Source: Bifidobacterium breve (GTDB lineage Bacteria > Actinomycetota > Actinomycetes > S36-B12). From it: a stretch of 7,446 nucleotides of DNA. The DNA is taken from NCBI GenBank assembly GCA_943328365.2, contig CALPZT020000070.1:1-7446 (forward strand), given 5' to 3'. A program made the position numbers and the translations under genes. Shown here piece by piece: positions 1-5,895 of this stretch; position 1 is the stretch's first letter; each line of letters opens with the position of its first letter. Below the pieces are notes generated by a model. It was not told the DNA's origin and ran no database searches. It saw only the letters and a list, made by a program, of their open reading frames with translations.

Positions 1-112
1 AGAGCTCCGCGCACCGTTCCTCGAATCGGCGGATGCGCAGCATCGTCCGGTAGAGCGCGATGAGATCCGGCATTCGGCCCACCTGCTCAGGCGCCTTCTG
101 CTGTGACCTCAT
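1..112 (-). CDS. TPP-dependent dehydrogenase E1 component, alpha subunit (N-terminal fragment)
   Basis: Only the first 37 codons are inside the window; the gene runs off the left edge. The translation contains LYRTMLRIRRFEERCAEL (residues 20-37), the characteristic first helix of E1 alpha subunits of the pyruvate, acetoin and branched-chain 2-oxoacid dehydrogenases. In this family, E1 alpha binds thiamine pyrophosphate with a beta subunit and decarboxylates or cleaves the substrate, passing the acyl unit to lipoyl-E2 to give acyl-CoA. The ATG at 112 overlaps the stop of the acetate-CoA ligase gene as ATGA, so the two are probably co-transcribed and translationally coupled. A second in-frame ATG at 73 has a better ribosome site (AGGTGG, 5-base spacer) and still precedes the conserved helix, so the true start is uncertain. 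The sister of acetate-CoA ligase could be acetoin dehydrogenase (acetoin to acetyl-CoA plus acetaldehyde), but the fragment is too short to separate acetoin, pyruvate and branched-chain types. Confidence 0.8.
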   Translation of the reverse strand, partial: MRSQQKAPEQVGRMPDLIALYRTMLRIRRFEERCAEL

Positions 113-1881
113 CCCGACCCGCCCAGGGTCGACAGGTCGCCCTCCGGGAGTCCCTGCGCCCGAGCCCTCAATACCCGACGCATGATCTTGCCGCTCTGGG
201 TATGCGGCAGGGCCGGCTCGCAGGTGATTCGGCGCGGGGCGACGGCGGATCCGAGCCGCCTGCGTGCAAACGCCATGAGGTCGCGGGTGATCGCCTCGCT
301 CGGCTCGGCTCCGCCGCCCAACACGACGAAGGCTTCGACCCGCTCCCCGACCACCTGGTCCGGCACGCCGATGACTGCGGCCTCGACGACAGCTGGATAC
401 TCCATGAGGGCGCTCTCCACCTCGAAGGGCCCGATGAGGTGCCCTGCCGACTTGATGACATCGTCGCCGCGTCCGATGAACCAGACATAGCCGTCAGCAT
501 CGATTCGTGCGAGATCGCCGGAGAGGTACCAATCCCCTGCGAAGCACGCCTTGTATCGATCGGGCGCGTTGAGGTAAGCACGCATCATCGAAGGCCAGGG
601 CGTGCGAATGGCGAGCTCGCCCTCCACCCCCGGTTGAGTGACGAACACCGGCTGGCCACTCTCGGCGATGACCCGTTCGCCGGACGAATCACGCCGGACG
701 ATGCCGATCTCGATCCCGGGCACTGGCCGACCCATCGAACCGGGTCGAATAGGCATGCTCGCGAAGTTCGCCACCATGATTGCGCCGGTCTCGGTTTGCC
801 ACCACGTATCGTGGATCGCCTTGCCGAGCAATGTTTCACCCCATTCGACGACCTCGGGATTGAGCGGCTCCCCGACGCTCGCGACGTGACGCAGATGCGT
901 GAGGTCGCGCCCGGCGACCGGTTCATCGCCTGCCTTCATGAGCATCCGCAGTGCAGTCGGGGCGGTGTACCAGACACTCACCTGCTCGTGCTCGAGGATC
1001 GAGTACCAGCGCACCGCATCGAAGTCGGCCTCATCGATAACGCACGTGACGCCACAGGCGAGCGGCGCGACGAGACCGTATGAGGTGCCCGTCACCCAAC
1101 CCGGATCCGCCGTGCACCAGAAGACGTCTCCCGGTCGGAGGTCAAGCGCGTATCGCCCGGTCGTTTCTTGGGCGACCACGGCATCGTGCACATGGACGGC
1201 GCCCTTCGGCATGCCGGTCGTGCCGCTCGTGAAGTGGACGAAGGCTGGATCCTCCGGGCCAGTCGGCGCAATCGAGTACTCGGTGGATGCTGCTGCCATG
1301 AGCGGGGCCAGCACGCAAACACCCTGTCCATCGATGTCGCCAGCGACATCATCGCCGATGAGCAGGACATGTTCGAGATCCGGCAGGTCACCCCTGATCG
1401 GAGCCACCTTCTGGCGGTAGGCAGCCGCAGTCGTGATGAGCACCCGGCCGCGGCCAGCCTGCAGGCGCTGGCGCACCGGGTCGGGCCCGAAAGCCGAGAA
1501 GAGCGGCGCCACGACGCACCGCACCTTGAGCGTGCCGATCATCGCAACATAGAGCTCAGGCAATCGGCCGCTGAGCGTGAAGACCAGATCGCCGGGTGCG
1601 ACACCGAGGCGCTCCAGCACGTTCGCGAACCGGTTGCTCTCCCGCGCTAGCAACTCGTAGCTGAATTCGCGGGACGGACCCTGCTCCGCGAGGAATCGAA
1701 AGGCGATGACATCGCCGCGGCCTTCAGCCACATGACGATCGACTGCCTCATGCGCGATGTTCCCGCCGACCGTCGTTCGCCGGGCCGACTGCCAGGTGAA
1801 GTGCGCTCGCAACGTGTCGTAGTCGGGAAGGTTGGACTCGGACGCGATCGCCGGGTCCTTGCTGATGTATCGGTGCTCCAT
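109..1881 (-). CDS. acsA: acetate--CoA ligase, AcsA type (AMP-binding family)
   Basis: A 590-residue adenylate-forming enzyme that should activate acetate (or a small acyl acid) with ATP to acetyl-AMP and then acetyl-CoA in the cytoplasm. Visible motifs: P-loop TSGTTGMPKG at 218-227, adenine/acyl site DTWWQTETG at 358-366, SGDLARIDADGYVWF at 454-468, hinge GRGDD at 470-474, and catalytic lysine K565 in QSGKIMRR. Collinear family blocks include CTADPGWVTGT (256-266), HVASVGEPLNPEV (332-344) and the C-terminal GDLST (581-585), matching the Bacillus-type AcsA layout, slightly longer than its roughly 570 residues. The double Trp at 360-361 fits a small acyl pocket, as in acetyl-CoA synthetases. 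P559-x4-G564-K565 matches the PX4GK context acetylated by Pat-type enzymes in other Acs proteins. Oddity: Leu482 stands where Salmonella Acs has Arg in the A8 loop. The ATG at 1881 follows GGGGGAG with a short 3-base spacer. The stop overlaps the E1 alpha start. Substrate is inferred, not shown. Confidence 0.9.
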   Translation of the reverse strand: MEHRYISKDPAIASESNLPDYDTLRAHFTWQSARRTTVGGNIAHEAVDRHVAEGRGDVIAFRFLAEQGPSREFSYELLARESNRFANVLERLGVAPGDLVFTLSGRLPELYVAMIGTLKVRCVVAPLFSAFGPDPVRQRLQAGRGRVLITTAAAYRQKVAPIRGDLPDLEHVLLIGDDVAGDIDGQGVCVLAPLMAAASTEYSIAPTGPEDPAFVHFTSGTTGMPKGAVHVHDAVVAQETTGRYALDLRPGDVFWCTADPGWVTGTSYGLVAPLACGVTCVIDEADFDAVRWYSILEHEQVSVWYTAPTALRMLMKAGDEPVAGRDLTHLRHVASVGEPLNPEVVEWGETLLGKAIHDTWWQTETGAIMVANFASMPIRPGSMGRPVPGIEIGIVRRDSSGERVIAESGQPVFVTQPGVEGELAIRTPWPSMMRAYLNAPDRYKACFAGDWYLSGDLARIDADGYVWFIGRGDDVIKSAGHLIGPFEVESALMEYPAVVEAAVIGVPDQVVGERVEAFVVLGGGAEPSEAITRDLMAFARRRLGSAVAPRRITCEPALPHTQSGKIMRRVLRARAQGLPEGDLSTLGGSG

Positions 1882-1908
1882 CGACTCCCCCGTCCGCCAG
1901 TCGATTCA

Positions 1909-1921
1909 TTCGATCATCGAA
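1909..1921. promoter_or_regulatory. 13-bp palindrome upstream of acsA, candidate operator
   Basis: TTCGATCATCGAA is a perfect 6+1+6 inverted repeat, starting 28 bases upstream of the acsA start codon in the divergent intergenic region. Its size and place suit a dimeric repressor or activator site, but no regulator gene is in the window, and such short palindromes also arise by chance in TCGA-rich DNA. Confidence 0.3.
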
Positions 1922-1925
1922 ACGG

Positions 1926-1938
1926 CTTCGGGCCGAAG
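1926..1938. promoter_or_regulatory. second 13-bp palindrome in the acsA upstream region
   Basis: CTTCGGGCCGAAG is a perfect 6+1+6 inverted repeat whose centre is 17 bases from the centre of the neighbouring palindrome. Both contain TTCG and CGAA half-elements, but with different spacing (5 bases versus 3). It could be a second operator or a small hairpin in the acsA leader; no T-run follows on either strand. Confidence 0.25.
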
Positions 1939-1996
1939 GGCCGGAGGTCCCCATTCGACACGGCAACATGTCACGACGAGTGCCGGCAAGGTGCCC

Positions 1997-2008
1997 TAGG
2001 GTTCGGTC
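1997..2008 (+). promoter_or_regulatory. leaderless promoter (-10 element) of the small membrane protein gene
   Basis: TAGGGT at 1997-2002 fits the actinobacterial TANNNT -10 element and lies exactly six bases before the ATG at 2009. That is the spacing at which transcription starts on the A of the start codon. No Shine-Dalgarno sequence lies between, which supports a leaderless mRNA. I see no convincing -35 box at 16-19 bases upstream. Confidence 0.6.
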
Positions 2009-2401
2009 ATGACCATGAACCAGGTGCCGCAGCCCAGCCCGGTGAACCAGAACGCGGCGAACCCACTCGTGCCAATCCTCGCGACCGTCATCTGGCTCCT
2101 CGCTGCTGCGATCGCGGCCCTTCCGGTGCTCATGAGCGTCATGATCTTCGACAGCGGAACCGACAACGCATCAATCTGGGCGTGGCTCCTCTTCTACGGC
2201 CTCTGGGCGTTCCTCGGGGTCTGCATCCTCACGGTGCCCATCGTGTGGATCGTCTGGGCCGTCACCCGCAAGCACGATGGCGGCGGCCGTCTCCTGCGGG
2301 TCCTGGCAGCACTGCTCCCGCTCATCCCGCTCGCCGTGGCAGCCATTGGCTTCATCGTCACCGTCGCCGGACCCTGTCAGGGCAACTTCTCGAACTGCTG
2401 A
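2009..2401 (+). CDS. small three-span membrane protein of unknown function
   Basis: A 130-residue protein that I do not recognise as a named family. Three hydrophobic stretches are clear: about 20-47, 57-85 and 95-119. A short polar N-terminus rich in Gln, Pro and Asn precedes them. The basic loop RKHDGGGR (87-94) between spans 2 and 3 should be cytoplasmic by the positive-inside rule, placing the N-terminus inside and the C-terminus outside. The outside tail, GPCQGNFSNC, holds two cysteines (123 and 130) that could form a disulphide. The start at 2009 is favoured over the in-frame ATG at 2015 because of the -10 element six bases upstream. It is the only plus-strand gene here: it diverges from acsA and ends 8 bases from the dioxygenase stop, so it is an independent unit between two catabolic operons. 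A direct role in catabolism is not supported. Confidence 0.85.
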   Translation: MTMNQVPQPSPVNQNAANPLVPILATVIWLLAAAIAALPVLMSVMIFDSGTDNASIWAWLLFYGLWAFLGVCILTVPIVWIVWAVTRKHDGGGRLLRVLAALLPLIPLAVAAIGFIVTVAGPCQGNFSNC

Positions 2402-2409
2402 GCGGCCGC

Positions 2410-3255
2410 CTAGCCGTCCGAGCGGGCGAGGGCAATCGCGTGCTCGCACACGAGGACGCCATCGGGCCCTGGCACGAAATCCTCGATGAGCGAGTCCTTG
2501 ACGCCGAACACCGTGTCGGAGTCGAGGTACCGGCTCTCCCGGTCGAACACGTGCGAGGTCACCGGCTCATAGCCTGGCTTCGATGCCTTCACATGAATGT
2601 GGGCGGCGCGCCACTCATGACGTCCAGTTTCGCGCAAGAGTCTCCCGACCGGGCCATCGGCCGGGATCGGGTACGGCACCGGACGCACGGTCCGGATCTC
2701 GTACCTGCCGTTCGCATCGGTGCGATAGCGGCCGCGCAGGTTCGTGGCGGGCTGCACGCCCGGCTGCTGAACCGCATAGAAGCCGGTAGCCGCGTTCTGC
2801 CAGACGTCGAGCAGCGCACCCTCGAGAGGATTGCCCTCGGTGTCGGTCACGACACCTCGGAAGACCGCGGTCTCTCCCCCGTCGTCATACTCGACCATGG
2901 ACTCCCCGAAGCCTCGCTCGGGCGAGTCCGGCACGTAGAACGGGCCAAGGATCGTCGGCTCGGTCGCGAGCGCTTCGACGTCCGAATGGTTGATGAGATC
3001 GATGAGGGAGGAGAACCCGAGGGTGTCCGAGAGCAGGATGAACTCCTGACGGGTCTCATCGCACATCTGCCCGGTAGCGGTGAGGAATTGAATGCCTGCG
3101 AGCCATTCGTCGTCGGTGAGGCGCACCTCCTTCGCGAAGGCATGAAGGTGACGCACGAGCGACTGGACGATTTCGCGCAGTCGCGGATCAGGTGTTGCCT
3201 CGAGTCGCGCGACCACGACATCGGTGAGGCCGTCCTCGGACATCGGCTCAGGCAT
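2410..3255 (-). CDS. intradiol ring-cleavage dioxygenase, hydroxyquinol 1,2-dioxygenase-like
   Basis: A 281-residue non-haem Fe(III) enzyme expected to open a 1,2-dihydroxylated ring between the hydroxyls with O2, in the cytoplasm. Hydroxyquinol would give maleylacetate; catechol would give cis,cis-muconate. An N-terminal helical dimerisation domain (about 1-95) includes SLVRHLHAF and FLTATGQMCDETRQEF. The catalytic beta domain starts at GPFY (104-107). The expected iron ligands are Tyr160, Tyr195 (in PVPYPIPADGPVG), His219 and His221, with the second-shell Arg216; spacing matches characterised catechol and hydroxyquinol dioxygenases. PYPIPADGPVG and the late block DSDTVFGVKDSL (246-257) point to the hydroxyquinol branch, though substrate is inferred. 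The usual RPAH motif is RAAH here. ATG 3255 is chosen because GGGGGAG lies 6 bases upstream; the ATG at 3270 has its GGAG abutting and would add five residues. The start overlaps the livM stop by 8 bases, so it is the last gene of the transporter operon. Confidence 0.93.
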   Translation of the reverse strand: MPEPMSEDGLTDVVVARLEATPDPRLREIVQSLVRHLHAFAKEVRLTDDEWLAGIQFLTATGQMCDETRQEFILLSDTLGFSSLIDLINHSDVEALATEPTILGPFYVPDSPERGFGESMVEYDDGGETAVFRGVVTDTEGNPLEGALLDVWQNAATGFYAVQQPGVQPATNLRGRYRTDANGRYEIRTVRPVPYPIPADGPVGRLLRETGRHEWRAAHIHVKASKPGYEPVTSHVFDRESRYLDSDTVFGVKDSLIEDFVPGPDGVLVCEHAIALARSDG

Positions 3256-4321
3256 TCGGTGCTCCCCCATCTCCTACGGGTGCTTTCTCCTTGATGAGCG
3301 AGAATCGCTCAAGTGGGTTGACGAGCCGATAGCCCACCGGGAACAGGCGGATCTTGCCGTTGCCCGAGATGAGGCCCCAGATCCCGCGTGGGAGCACAAG
3401 CGTGATGATGATGGCGAGAAGGCCGAGGATGACGAGGTACCACAGCCCGAAGTCCGAAAGCCACTGCTGCAAGGCGAAGAACACGATGGCCCCGACAATC
3501 GGCCCCTCGATCGTGCCGATGCCCCCGATCACCACGATGAAGATCATGAACGCCGAGTATTCGACGCTGAAGATCGATTCAGGCTGCACTCGCAGGGTGT
3601 TCGCCGCGATCATTGACCCGGCCAGCGCACAGCCCATGCCGGCGATGACATAGACGATGCGCTTGCTCCGAGTCACCCGGACTCCGAGGGAGCCGGCTGC
3701 CACGGAATCGTCACGGATAGCGGTGAAGCCGAGCCCAAGCCGCGACCGCATGAGGAGGTACGTGACCGCGACGGCGATGACCACCGCGATGAGCGACAGC
3801 CAGTAGACGTAGGCGATCCGGCGACCGGGCGAGAGCTCGGTGACCGCCATGAACGAGACCCCGGAGCCGGCGCCGAGCACATCCATCTGCTCCACGATGA
3901 GCTTGACGACCTCGGCGATAACCCAGGTGCCGATGGCGAAGTATCCGCCCGAAAGCCGGAATGCCAGGAAGGAGATCGGCAGCGAGAGCACGCCGGCGAT
4001 GATGACGGCGAGCGGAACGGCAAGAAATGGGTCGATGCCCAAGGTGTCGGCGATGTAGACGAGCCCGTAGGCACCAATGCCGATATACGCCTGCTGCCCG
4101 ATCGACACCATGCCGCCGTAGCCTGCGAGGAGGTTCCACATCGTTCCGAGGACGATGAGCGAGAACAGGATGACGAGGTTCTGCTGCATGCCGCGGCCGA
4201 GGATGTAGGGGCCGAGCGCAAGGAGGATGAGGATCGGTGTCATGACGGCAAGGCCTGTCCATGACGACTTCGTTGCGCGCCTTACCTTCACCGGCATTGT
4301 CGCCGATTCCTGGATCGTCAT
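3248..4321 (-). CDS. livM: ABC transporter permease, LivM family
   Basis: A 357-residue inner-membrane permease of the branched-chain amino acid/urea/aromatic uptake (HAAT-type) family, which would pair with the LivH-type subunit to form the translocation pore. About ten hydrophobic segments span residues 24-310, after a short basic N-terminus (KVRRATK). Family blocks: NLLAGYGGMVSIGQQAYIG (63-81), LSGGYFAIGTWVIAEVVK (123-140), the ATPase-coupling loop GFTAIRDDSVAAGSLGV (198-214) and VIGGIGTIEGPIVGA (264-278). The hydrophilic tail NGKIRLFPVGYRL onward (321-357) is a modest cytoplasmic extension. The ATG overlaps the livH stop as ATGA and the stop overlaps the dioxygenase start, so translation is coupled on both sides. 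The liv symbol denotes family; the linked dioxygenase suggests an aromatic substrate. Confidence 0.93.
   Translation of the reverse strand: MTIQESATMPVKVRRATKSSWTGLAVMTPILILLALGPYILGRGMQQNLVILFSLIVLGTMWNLLAGYGGMVSIGQQAYIGIGAYGLVYIADTLGIDPFLAVPLAVIIAGVLSLPISFLAFRLSGGYFAIGTWVIAEVVKLIVEQMDVLGAGSGVSFMAVTELSPGRRIAYVYWLSLIAVVIAVAVTYLLMRSRLGLGFTAIRDDSVAAGSLGVRVTRSKRIVYVIAGMGCALAGSMIAANTLRVQPESIFSVEYSAFMIFIVVIGGIGTIEGPIVGAIVFFALQQWLSDFGLWYLVILGLLAIIITLVLPRGIWGLISGNGKIRLFPVGYRLVNPLERFSLIKEKAPVGDGGAPNA
3262..3268 (-). promoter_or_regulatory. ribosome binding site deciding the dioxygenase start
   Basis: GGGGGAG on the minus strand lies six bases before the ATG at 3255 and inside the end of livM. The longer alternative start at 3270 would have its GGAG directly against the ATG and is less likely. 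Confidence 0.65.
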
Positions 4322-5187
4322 GAGTTCACCGCCTTCTGCAGCAGGCCGGTAGGTCGGAAGGCAAGGATCGCCAGGAAGACGAGGTTGCCCGCGAGGATGC
4401 CGTAGGCCGGGTTGATCTGGGCGCCGACCGCCTGCGCGATACCGAGCACCACCCCGCCGATGAGCGTGCCCCAGAGGGAGCCGAGGCCGCCGATGATGAC
4501 CGCCTCGAATGCGAAGATCAAGGTGGCATCGCCGTAGGTTGGGCTGAACTGGGTGCGCATGCCGAGGAATACTCCGGCAAGCCCGACGACACCGAGCGCG
4601 ATCGCCGTCGCGATCGCGTAGATGCGGCGATTGTCGATGCCCATGAGCTGGGCTGCATCCTTGTCATCGCTCGCCGCGCGCATCGCCCGGCCCGTTCGCG
4701 AACGCGAGAGATACGTCTGCAGCCCGGCGATCACAACGACCCCGACGATGAACGTGACAAGCGGAAAGACGCCGATCGCAATCTCGTCGTTGATCTGGAT
4801 ACTGTCCGTTGCGATCGCGCCGGTCTGAATCGAGCGGGTGTCGGCGGAGAAGAACTGCTGGAGCAGGTTCGTGACGACGACCGCGAGCCCGAAGGTCACA
4901 AGGATCGGAGCGAGGCCGCCGCGCGCAATTGCCGGATTGAGGAGTCCGAGCTGGAGGACGTAGCCGATCCCGGCCATGACCGGGATGACGATGACGATGC
5001 ACAGAAACGCGGGGACTGAAAGCTTGTCGACGAGGAAGTAGCCAAGGTATGCCGCCACCACGGCAAGCACGCCGTGCGCGAGGTTGACGATTCGCATCAC
5101 CCCGAACATGAGCGACAGGCCCGCAGCGAGCAGCGCGTACAAGCCTCCGAGCAGGATCCCCTGCAGCACGGCATTGAGCCATTCCAC
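4318..5187 (-). CDS. livH: ABC transporter permease, LivH family
   Basis: A 289-residue inner-membrane permease, usual length for LivH, with about eight hydrophobic segments (roughly 8-28, 34-52, 58-80, 93-112, 138-158, 188-208, 224-250 and 262-276). Diagnostic blocks: AAGLSLMFGVMRIVNLAHG (21-39), the ATPase-contact loop SRTGRAMRAASDDKDAAQLMG (163-183, with the conserved R-A-x-x-x-D core) and EAVIIGGLGSLWGTLIGG (228-245). It starts with GTG at 5187, not ATG: a full AGGAGG sits 5 bases upstream, and the nearby ATG at 5182 is out of frame. The gap to livF is only 9 bases. Its stop overlaps the livM ATG. It should form the heterodimeric channel with LivM, powered by LivG and LivF. Confidence 0.93.
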   Translation of the reverse strand: MEWLNAVLQGILLGGLYALLAAGLSLMFGVMRIVNLAHGVLAVVAAYLGYFLVDKLSVPAFLCIVIVIPVMAGIGYVLQLGLLNPAIARGGLAPILVTFGLAVVVTNLLQQFFSADTRSIQTGAIATDSIQINDEIAIGVFPLVTFIVGVVVIAGLQTYLSRSRTGRAMRAASDDKDAAQLMGIDNRRIYAIATAIALGVVGLAGVFLGMRTQFSPTYGDATLIFAFEAVIIGGLGSLWGTLIGGVVLGIAQAVGAQINPAYGILAGNLVFLAILAFRPTGLLQKAVNS

Positions 5188-5192
5188 GGCAG

Positions 5193-5198
5193 CCTCCT
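5193..5198 (-). promoter_or_regulatory. livH ribosome binding site overlapping the livF stop codon
   Basis: AGGAGG on the minus strand, 5 bases before the GTG at 5187. The livF TAG stop (5199-5197) shares two bases with it, so a ribosome terminating on livF sits directly over the livH initiation site. This decides the GTG start. Confidence 0.75.
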
Positions 5199-5895
5199 AG
5201 ATCCCGAAGTACGCGGTCGCGATTTGATCACGAGTGAGGGTGCCGGCGGCCCCCTCGAGAACAGTTCGGCCCTCGAGCATGCACTGCACTCGATCGGAGA
5301 CCTTCAGTGCCTGGTTGACGTCCTGCTCGACAACGAGCACCGTCGTGCCGGCTCCGGTGATGGCGGGCAGTGCCGCGTAGATCTGCTCGACGACCACCGG
5401 CGCAAGGCCGAGCGATACCTCGTCGAGGAGGAGCAGGCTCGGATTGCTCATGAGCGCACGGCCGATCGCGACCGCCTGCTGCTCTCCTCCTGAGAGGTGA
5501 ATGCCGATGCGGTCCTTGCGGTCGGCGACGAGGGGGAAGGCCTCGTAGACACTCGCCAGGTTCCACGGACCCTTGCGGCGGGTATGGCCTCCGACAAGGA
5601 GGTTCTCCTCGACGCTCAGGCTCGGGAAGATTCGACGGCCTTCGGGGGTGAGCGCAATGCCGAGGCCCACTCGCTTGAAGCTCGGCATCGCCGTGACATC
5701 GCGGCCCTCGAAGGCGATCGATCCGGCAGTAGGGGTCATGAGTCCGGCGAGCGCCTTCATGAGGGTCGACTTGCCCGCGCCGTTCGCACCAATGATCGCC
5801 AGTGTCTCGCCCGCAGCCACGCTCACGCTCACGCCGTACAGGGCCTGGAAGTCTCCGTAGTGGACATCGATTGAGTCGACCTTGAGAAGGGTCAT
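5197..5895 (-). CDS. livF: ABC transporter ATP-binding protein, LivF family
   Basis: A 232-residue cytoplasmic ATPase subunit. Walker A is GANGAGKST (36-44). LTPEGRRIFPSLSVEENL (82-99) has Glu85 where other ABC ATPases have the Q-loop Gln, a LivF-family trait. The signature LSGGEQQ (134-140) is canonical. Walker B is SLLLLDE (153-159) followed by VSLGLAP. The switch region is VVEQDVNQAL (188-197), with Gln in place of the usual His, again typical of LivF. The reading frame stays open upstream to 6057, but the ATG at 5895 is taken because homology begins there, GAGG lies 4 bases upstream, and it overlaps the livG stop as ATGA. It should form a heterodimer with LivG to drive LivHM. Confidence 0.94.
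   Translation of the reverse strand: MTLLKVDSIDVHYGDFQALYGVSVSVAAGETLAIIGANGAGKSTLMKALAGLMTPTAGSIAFEGRDVTAMPSFKRVGLGIALTPEGRRIFPSLSVEENLLVGGHTRRKGPWNLASVYEAFPLVADRKDRIGIHLSGGEQQAVAIGRALMSNPSLLLLDEVSLGLAPVVVEQIYAALPAITGAGTTVLVVEQDVNQALKVSDRVQCMLEGRTVLEGAAGTLTRDQIATAYFGI

Noticed and set aside
103..1083. 326-codon plus-strand open frame
   Set aside because: It is antisense to acsA, whose motifs are complete in the minus frame. The composition is typical of a codon-bias shadow.
1882..1960. Sigma-70-like promoter for acsA
   Set aside because: Only weak GATGAT or TTGCCG matches with poor spacing are present on the minus strand, so no promoter is called.
2390..2420. Bidirectional terminator at the convergent junction
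   Set aside because: The only symmetry is the loopless palindrome GCGGCCGC with mismatched flanks and no T-run, so it is not called.
3256..3270. Dioxygenase start at the upstream ATG (3270)
   Set aside because: The GGAG lies directly against that ATG, whereas the ATG at 3255 has a well-spaced GGGGGAG; homology does not need the five extra residues.
1732..3294. 520-codon plus-strand open frame
   Set aside because: It runs antisense across the acsA 5' end and the dioxygenase, and through the membrane-protein gene in another frame. Its translation is Arg/His/Gly-rich with no recognisable domain, as expected opposite GC-rich coding DNA.
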